NCBI RefSeq assembly: GCF_000022085.1
Contig: NC_011894.1
Span: forward strand, 1,328,501-1,392,500
Length of the DNA stretch: 64,000 nucleotides
From: Methylobacterium nodulans ORS 2060
GTDB lineage: Bacteria; Pseudomonadota; Alphaproteobacteria; Rhizobiales; Beijerinckiaceae
Direction: 5' to 3'
Below the pieces are notes generated by a model. It did no database searches, had not been told where the DNA came from, and saw only the letters and a list, made by a program, of their open reading frames with translations. The position numbers and the translations under genes are program-made. This document shows positions 58,881 through 64,000 of this stretch, piece after piece (position 1 is the stretch's first letter; the number at the start of each line of letters is the position of its first letter).

Positions 58881-60542
58881 GTGGACAGGGTCTCCCAAAA
58901 CACTTCGGCCTCGCTGCGCGAGAGCGGGGCCGTGAAGCGTCTGCTCCTCGGGTCTGTGGCCGGTCTGACGGTCGTGGCGGGGGCGCAGGCGGCGGATCTG
59001 CCGGTCAAGAAGGCGGCGCCGGTCGAGTACGTGCGGGTCTGCTCGGCCTACGGCGCCGGCTTCTTCTACATCCCCGGCACCGATACCTGCCTGCGCGTCG
59101 GCGGCCGCGCCCGCTTCGAGGCCACCTACGTCCAGCCCCTCATTCGCGGTGACACCACGGGCTATCGCGGCCTCGGCCGTCTGAACCTCGACGCCCGCAC
59201 CCAAACCGGCTACGGCACCCTGCGCGCCTTCGTCCGCTTCGAACTCGCCAGCCGCACCGGCGGCTTCTTGAAGTCGGGCACCCAGGAGCGCATCGCCAAC
59301 GCCTTCGCGGCCACCGGCGTCGACACGGCGGCGCGCGTCCAGCAATACGTGAACGTCGACAAGGCCTTCATCCAGTTCGCCGGCCTCACCGCCGGGCGCG
59401 CGGCCTCGTTCTTCGACTTCTACGCCCACGACTTCGAAATCATCGGCGTCTCGCTGGGCTCCGACACCTACTCGACGAACCTCCTCGCCTACACGGCGAC
59501 CTTCGGGGAGGGCTTCTCGGCGACGATCTCGATGGAAGACCCGAACCTCCGCCGGACGCCGGTCTTCGGGGGTGGCTCGACGGGCTTCACGGGCAGTCAG
59601 GCGGTGAGCGCCAACTTCGCGCCCGTCCTCGTGACCAACGCGGCCGGGGTGCCGGTGTCGGTGACCGCGGCCGACGTGATCCAGCGCTCGCGCATGCCCG
59701 ACTTCGTCGGTGCGCTGCGCTACGACGCGGCCTGGGGCTCGGCGCAGCTCTCGGCGGCGGTCCACGAGATCAACGCCGGCAACACCTCCACGCTGGTGGG
59801 GCTGACGGCCGCTCAGACGGCGCTCCTGCCGGCGACCGCGAACCCCGCGGCTCGCCCGGCGAACGCCTATGGCTGGGCGGTGCAGGGCGGCCTGAAGCTC
59901 AACCTGCCCTTCATCGCGGCGGGCGACGCCCTCTACCTCCAGGGTGCCTACGGTGAAGGCGCGCAGACCTACACCGGCTACTCCGCCCATAACGGCAGCT
60001 ACACGCTGACCGGCAGCCCGGCCCCCGGCCTGTTCAACACCTACTATGCCGATGCGGTGGTCGACCCGGTCACCGGCCAGCTCAGCCTGTCCACCAGCTG
60101 GACGGTGGTGGCGTCGTACCTGCATTACTGGACGCCGCAGTGGCGCTCGGCCTTCTACGGCAGCTACGGCGAGATGAGCTACAACAAGGCGGCGCGCTTC
60201 AACAGCGCCCTGTTCGGTGTGAACGGCCTGCCGTCGCCGACCACGGCGGCGGGCGTGGCGGCTCTGGCGATCAGCCCGGTGCTGCGCGACACCAACCAGA
60301 TCGTGGCCGGTGCGAGCCTGATCTGGTCGCCGGTCAAGGACCTCGATATCGGTGTCGAGGGCCTCTATGCCCGCTCGGCCGTGAGCAGCGGCCGGGTGAT
60401 CAACCCGAACAAGGCGAGCAGCGCCACGCTGGCGAGTGCGGGGGCGGCCGGCGGGCCGAGCCTGGCGGCGGTGCTGGCGACCCCGACCGTCGTCAGCCAG
60501 GACACGTTCCAGGTCCGCATGCGCGTGCAGCGCGATTTCTGA
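58881..60542 (+). CDS. Outer-membrane porin (alphaproteobacterial Omp2b/porin family)
   Basis: A 553-residue porin. The signal peptide (KRLLLGSVAGLTVVAGAQA) is cut before ADLPVKKAAPVEYVRVCSAY, then GFFYIPGTDTCLRVGGRARF, the N-terminal signature of Rhizobiales porins with its disulfide pair. The remainder is amphipathic barrel strands ending QVRMRVQRDF with terminal Phe. GTG at 58881 has AAGGAG ten bases upstream; a GTG at 58932 would give the shorter, more usual leader. Forms trimeric diffusion pores. Longer than many relatives, with a Thr/Ala-rich loop. Confidence 0.9.
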   Translation: MDRVSQNTSASLRESGAVKRLLLGSVAGLTVVAGAQAADLPVKKAAPVEYVRVCSAYGAGFFYIPGTDTCLRVGGRARFEATYVQPLIRGDTTGYRGLGRLNLDARTQTGYGTLRAFVRFELASRTGGFLKSGTQERIANAFAATGVDTAARVQQYVNVDKAFIQFAGLTAGRAASFFDFYAHDFEIIGVSLGSDTYSTNLLAYTATFGEGFSATISMEDPNLRRTPVFGGGSTGFTGSQAVSANFAPVLVTNAAGVPVSVTAADVIQRSRMPDFVGALRYDAAWGSAQLSAAVHEINAGNTSTLVGLTAAQTALLPATANPAARPANAYGWAVQGGLKLNLPFIAAGDALYLQGAYGEGAQTYTGYSAHNGSYTLTGSPAPGLFNTYYADAVVDPVTGQLSLSTSWTVVASYLHYWTPQWRSAFYGSYGEMSYNKAARFNSALFGVNGLPSPTTAAGVAALAISPVLRDTNQIVAGASLIWSPVKDLDIGVEGLYARSAVSSGRVINPNKASSATLASAGAAGGPSLAAVLATPTVVSQDTFQVRMRVQRDF

Positions 60543-60567
60543 CCGGGATCGGACGATCGTGACCAGG

Positions 60568-60593
60568 GGCCCCGGCGCTGCCGGGGCCCTTTG
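60568..60593 (+). terminator. Terminator of the porin gene
   Basis: Ten-bp GC stem GGGCCCCGGC / GCCGGGGCCC with a three-base loop and TTT after it, 25 bp past the porin stop. Confidence 0.8.
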
Positions 60594-61645
60594 ACGTCCG
60601 GTGGAGGGCGATATCCGGCTGAGAGGGGCATCCGTTCCACCGTGAACGGATGCCCCTCTCAGCTTTCGGCCCTGACGCGTTTTCTGCGACGAGCCGGGCT
60701 CCGCTTCGTCGGACCATGCTCTCGCCGCGAGGGCAGGTTTCGGCCCATCCTCGGCTTCGCTCACACCGCGGTGGGGCGCGGCCCGAAGATGACGATCCCG
60801 CAGCCGCTGCCCGGCCTCAGCCCATGGCACCTCGGAGGCGGGACGAAACCCTCCCCGTGATCTGCCCGGCGGCAGAGGTCGGGCGTGACGTTGGAGACTC
60901 GGCGCGGCCTGGACGCAGCTGCGGGTGCGTATGGCCCGTGTCGAGGATGACCTGAACCCGCTTCCGGCCGGACCGTCGCCTCGATGGCGCTCGGGAATGC
61001 GCGCGTCTCAGCGCCCGGATCGGTGACTTCCCGTCGAGAGCAAACCGCGTGGCAGGTCGATGACGGTCTCGACCGCCGCAGCAAAACCCGCACCCGCTGC
61101 GCCGTCAGGCAAGGCTCGCCGGAGCAGGCCCGCATTGGCCAGGGAGCGCAAGCAACCGAATATCGCATTCATGATCGAAAGGATTGATGACGAAACATCA
61201 TCCCGATCGCCGGGAAGCTCGCTCTCTCGATTGAGCCCCGAACGGCACATCAGCCGATCGGAGAGCGCCGCAATCGCGACGCTGGCCGGATCGCCGTGGC
61301 AAGGCGGCCCGAACCTGCGCGAGCCGAGCAGCGCCAGCCGCAATGCCGCGGCAACGAGAGCGCTCCGCGCCGAAGTGGACCCCGATTCGGCGCAAGAAAG
61401 CGCGTCAAAACAAGTGGTGAGAGCCGCCGGCCTGGTGCAGTCAGGTCGGGAACGGCTCTAAGCAGGTTTCGGAACAGTGCGTTGCGGTTTTCCGTCAAAA
61501 ACCTGCGACACAGCAAAAGCCTAAGCGGGCGAAGCGGTGGCACGCCCCGCCAAGTCTGCTCAGGCGCATCAGCGCCATCGGCCACGTCCTCTGAACGGAA
61601 AGCGCGGCCGGCCCGGGGGAGCGCCGCTGCGCGCTCCCGACGGCC
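60594..61645. other. Gene-poor stretch between porin and SWIB gene
   Basis: No gene recognised in about 1.05 kb. It starts with repeat copy C (60620-60724). A second repeat at 61360-61413 (GAGCGCTCCGCGCCGAAGTG onward) matches, in reverse, the sequence at 29981-30035. A 134-codon frame at 61060-61461 (+) has low-complexity Ala/Ser/Arg content and no good start, and is not called. Confidence 0.5.
60620..60724 (-). repeat. Dispersed repeat, copy C of the GAGCATTGTCCGACG family
   Basis: On the minus strand: GAGCATGGTCCGACGAAGCG, then GGCTCGTCGCAGAAAACGCG, then a perfect hairpin with 17-bp arms GAGAGGGGCATCCGTTC / GAACGGATGCCCCTCTC (60621-60660). Same order as copies A and B; the hairpin sequence differs but the structure is kept. 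Confidence 0.7.
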
Positions 61646-61978
61646 CTACTTCAGGTGCTGGGCGAGGTACTTGTTCATCTCGAACATCGTCGCCTTGTCC
61701 TTGCCGAAGACCTTCTTCAGCTTGTCGTCGGCGAGGATCTCGCGCTTGTTCTCCGGGTTCTGGAGCGAGTTCTTGCGGATGTACTCCCACACCTTGCTCA
61801 CCACCTCGCCGCGCGGGATCGGCTTGGTGCCGACGATCGCGCCGAGCTCGGGGGAGGGCTGGAGGGGCTTCTGCAGAGCATTCGGCTTGTCGCCACTCTT
61901 GGGGGCGGCCACCTTCTTGCCCTTGGCGGCGGGCTTCTCGGCCTCGGTCGCCTCTTTCTTCGTCGTCTTGGTCGCCAT
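61646..61978 (-). CDS. SWIB/MDM2 domain protein
   Basis: A 110-residue protein: a Lys/Ala/Thr-rich basic N-terminus (MATKTTKKEATEAEKPAAKG, histone-tail-like) and a SWIB domain (about 33-108) with LQPSPELGAIVGTKPIPRGE, VVSKVWEYIRKNSLQNPENK and DKATMFEMNKYLAQHLK. SWIB domains are best known from eukaryotic chromatin complexes; bacterial stand-alone versions, also in Chlamydia, are thought to act on nucleoid or transcription. GGAGGAG precedes the ATG at 61978. Confidence 0.92.
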   Translation of the reverse strand: MATKTTKKEATEAEKPAAKGKKVAAPKSGDKPNALQKPLQPSPELGAIVGTKPIPRGEVVSKVWEYIRKNSLQNPENKREILADDKLKKVFGKDKATMFEMNKYLAQHLK

Positions 61979-62144
61979 CGGTCTCCTCCGGTCTCCCTTA
62001 GGGCCCACGAAGCCGGACATTCGGCCCTGACGGGCGCATAGCGTCAACAACTAAGCCGTGCTCACGACGTTCCAAGTGGAAAATCGCCTGCACGACCGGA
62101 TCATCCACACCGAAGGCGTAAACGAAAGCTCAAGATCGCGCCCG

Positions 62145-63158
62145 TCACGCCCCGGTCCAGCTGACGCGCCCCTCGAGAGGGTAGGCCGGATCGGTGTAGC
62201 CGGGCGTGGAAGGATGCCCGGCCGGGACGAGACGGTCCACCAGGGCCTCGTCCTCGGGCGTGAACCGATAGGCGAGCGCGCCCGCGTAGGATTCCCACTG
62301 CGCGACGGTGCGGGGCCCCGCGATCACCGATGTGACCGCGCGGTTGTTGAGCACCCAGGCGACCGCGAAATCGACCGGAGAGGCGCCGCGGCCTTGCGCG
62401 TGGGCCTTGATCTCGCGGGCGATGGCGAGGCTCTCGGGCCGCCACTCGGTCTGCATCATGCGGGTGTCGCCGCGGCCCGCCCGGGTGCCCGCCGGAGGCG
62501 GGGCGCCCGGATCGTACTTCGCGGTGAGCACGCCGCGGGCGAGGGGCGAGTAGGGCACGACGCCGAGGCCGAAATGGGTGCAGGCCGGCAGGTGCTCGAC
62601 CTCGGGCATGCGGTTGAGCGCGTTGTAGTAGGGCTGGCTCGCCGCCGGCCGGTCGAGGCCGAGCCCGTCGCAGATCCGGCAGATCTCGGCGACCCGCCAC
62701 GCCCGGTGGTTCGAAACCGCGAAATAGCGGATCTTGCCGGCCCGGATCAGGTCGCCCATCGCCCGCACGGTCTCCTCAAGGGGCGTGTCGTGGTCCTCCT
62801 TGTGGAGGTAGTAGAGGTCGATGCGGTCGGTGCCCAGGCGCCGCAGGCTCGCCTCGCAGGCGCGGATCAGGTGGGCGCGCGAGAGGCCGCGGTCGTTGGG
62901 TCCCGGCCCCATGGGATTGGCCACCTTGGTGGCGAGAACCCAGGCGTCGCGCTCGCGGGCGATGGCGCGGCCCACCACCTCCTCGGAGCGCCCGTCGTTG
63001 TAGACGTCGGCCGTGTCGATGAAATTGAGGCCCTTCTCGCGGGCATCCGCGATGATGCGGGCGGCTTCCGCCTCCTCGGTCTGGCCGCCGAACATCATGG
63101 TGCCGAGACAGAGGGGAGAGACCTTGAGACCGGACCGACCGAGCGTGCGGTACTCCAT
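62145..63158 (-). CDS. Aldo/keto reductase
   Basis: A 337-residue NADPH-dependent oxidoreductase of the AKR fold. The tetrad is D48, Y53 (FIDTADVYNDG), K78 (VLATKV) and H119 (LYYLHKED). It reads LGRSGLKVSPLCLGTMMFGG at the start and PYSPLARGVLTAKY later, like the YajO/general-stress subgroup. ATG at 63158 (MEYRTLGRSG) has GGAGGA about 14 bases upstream. Substrate unknown. Confidence 0.92.
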   Translation of the reverse strand: MEYRTLGRSGLKVSPLCLGTMMFGGQTEEAEAARIIADAREKGLNFIDTADVYNDGRSEEVVGRAIARERDAWVLATKVANPMGPGPNDRGLSRAHLIRACEASLRRLGTDRIDLYYLHKEDHDTPLEETVRAMGDLIRAGKIRYFAVSNHRAWRVAEICRICDGLGLDRPAASQPYYNALNRMPEVEHLPACTHFGLGVVPYSPLARGVLTAKYDPGAPPPAGTRAGRGDTRMMQTEWRPESLAIAREIKAHAQGRGASPVDFAVAWVLNNRAVTSVIAGPRTVAQWESYAGALAYRFTPEDEALVDRLVPAGHPSTPGYTDPAYPLEGRVSWTGA

Positions 63159-63305
63159 CGCGTCGCTGTCCTCCGATGATGGCGGATCCATGGCCGGCGG
63201 GCGCCGCGGCGCGGGCAGGCCGCCGCACTGTGGAAGCCGGGGTTTTCCTCTCATTCACCCTGTTCGGCAATCCCCCGTTAAGCACGCGGCCGCACAGATT
63301 CCCCC

Positions 63306-63425
63306 ATGTTCCTCGCCGCCATCACCCTCGCCTTCGGCGCCGCCGGCGCCCTCGTCCTCGGCCTGCGGGCCGCGGTCTCGTCCGAAGCCCCCGGGGAGGG
63401 CCCGCACGCGCCGGGCCTTCTCTGA
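63306..63425 (+). CDS. Possible 39-aa membrane peptide
   Basis: MFLAAITLAFGAAGALVLGL forms one hydrophobic helix, followed by a charged tail (SSEAPGEGPHAPGLL). There is no strong ribosome-binding site. It precedes an MFS gene by 45 bp. Coding status is uncertain. Confidence 0.35.
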   Translation: MFLAAITLAFGAAGALVLGLRAAVSSEAPGEGPHAPGLL

Positions 63426-63470
63426 TCCGTCGGCGCCCGGAGGGCGCCGCCCCCCGGCTCCGGCGCCGCG

Positions 63471-64000
63471 ATGCTGACGCGGTTCCTCCTCGTCGCGGCG
63501 GCGCTCTATGCGGGGTACGGCGTCACGTCGCCGTTCCTGCCCTCGATCCTGGCCGAGCGCTCGCTCGGGCCGGACCAGATCGGCCTCGTGCTCGCCGCCG
63601 GGCAGGGCATCCGCCTGGCGGCCGGGCCGCTCGCGGGGCGCCTCGCCGACCGGCTCGACGCCGCGCGCGGCGTGCTGGCGGCCTGCGCCCTCGTCTCCGC
63701 CCTCACGGCGCTCGCCTACCTCGCCGGGCACGGCTTCGCGGCGCTCCTCCTCGTCGGGGTGGCGCATGCGGCGGCCACGGCGCCGCTCGCGCCGCTCACC
63801 GACGCCCTGGCGCTCCCGGCCTCCGCCGCCGGCCGCTTCCGCTACGGCGTCGTGCGCGGGGCCGGCTCGGCGGCCTTCATCGGCGGCACGCTGCTCGCGG
63901 GCGCGGTGATCGCCGGCTTCGGGCGGCCGGCGCTCCTCGTCTGCGGCGCGGCCTTCTTCGGGCTGATGGCGGCGGGCGCCCTGCTCCTCCCGGGAAAGGC
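63471..64000 (+). CDS. MFS transporter, N-terminal part (runs off the window)
   Basis: The first 176 residues, about five membrane helices. LLVAAALYAGYGVTSPFLPSIL and, after helix 2, GRLADRLDAARGVLAAC fit motif A; YGVVRGAGSAAFIGGTLLAG is characteristic of the MFS_1-like (HcaT/phenylpropionate or LacY-like) group. The gene continues past position 64000, so total length and substrate are unknown. Confidence 0.82.
   Translation, partial: MLTRFLLVAAALYAGYGVTSPFLPSILAERSLGPDQIGLVLAAGQGIRLAAGPLAGRLADRLDAARGVLAACALVSALTALAYLAGHGFAALLLVGVAHAAATAPLAPLTDALALPASAAGRFRYGVVRGAGSAAFIGGTLLAGAVIAGFGRPALLVCGAAFFGLMAAGALLLPGK

Noticed and set aside
61060..61461. A possible 134-residue protein between the porin and SWIB genes
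   Set aside because: No ribosome-binding site, low-complexity Ala/Ser/Arg composition, and its 3' part runs through a dispersed repeat; a competing frame on the other strand looks equally weak.

Overview
This is a high-GC alphaproteobacterial chromosome segment, most like Methylobacterium or a close relative. Pointers are the hemE / ppsR-maf-aroE-coaE-dnaQ block, a porin whose mature end starts ADLPVKKAAPVEY, a MucR regulator, a SWIB protein, the small PRC-barrel and GCG_CRPN secreted proteins, and CtrA and GANTC sites. The genus is inferred; no 16S or other decisive marker is present.

Layout. 0-6.4 kb: the start of a KpsF/GutQ sugar-phosphate isomerase, a hybrid DUF3369 histidine kinase facing an OmpR-type response regulator, class II DAHP synthase, and a lower-GC orphan gene. 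6.4-18.7 kb: a lone msrQ, adenosine kinase, and a glycerol-3-phosphate-type ABC importer split into ugpE-ugpC and ugpB-ugpA halves around a class III CoA transferase and a ThDP enzyme, then a PRC-barrel protein and glutaryl-CoA dehydrogenase. 18.8-26.4 kb: a hydrolase-fold protein lacking its nucleophile, hemJ, hemE, then a 497-bp gap that looks like the chromosomal replication origin (consensus DnaA box, full CtrA box, ten GANTC sites), followed by ppsR, maf, aroE, coaE, a wrecked hicAB locus and dnaQ.

26.4-34.8 kb: a LigI-like hydrolase with its MFS transporter, a zinc-less MucR-family regulator, a MITE-like repeat, a lipoprotein, a HAD phosphatase, an esterase, an Hpt protein and a ChrA transporter. 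34.8-42.4 kb: guaB and guaA (the two steps from IMP to GMP) with an rRNA methyltransferase and an esterase between them, a decayed hydrolase pseudogene and tRNA-Val(CAC). 42.4-57.7 kb: gph, plsC, small secreted proteins, an extensin-like lipoprotein, a TonB-dependent receptor, cytochrome c, a UspA protein, a membrane histidine kinase, an FHA-linked cyclase, ddl, a drug-type MFS exporter and an SDR. 57.7-64 kb: two gene-poor stretches around a porin, a SWIB protein, an aldo/keto reductase and the start of an MFS transporter.

Dispersed palindromic repeats are frequent, and several begin exactly at gene stop codons. No CRISPR array, rRNA, intact insertion sequence or prophage was seen. The best candidate for something worth follow-up is the origin at 21.2-21.7 kb.
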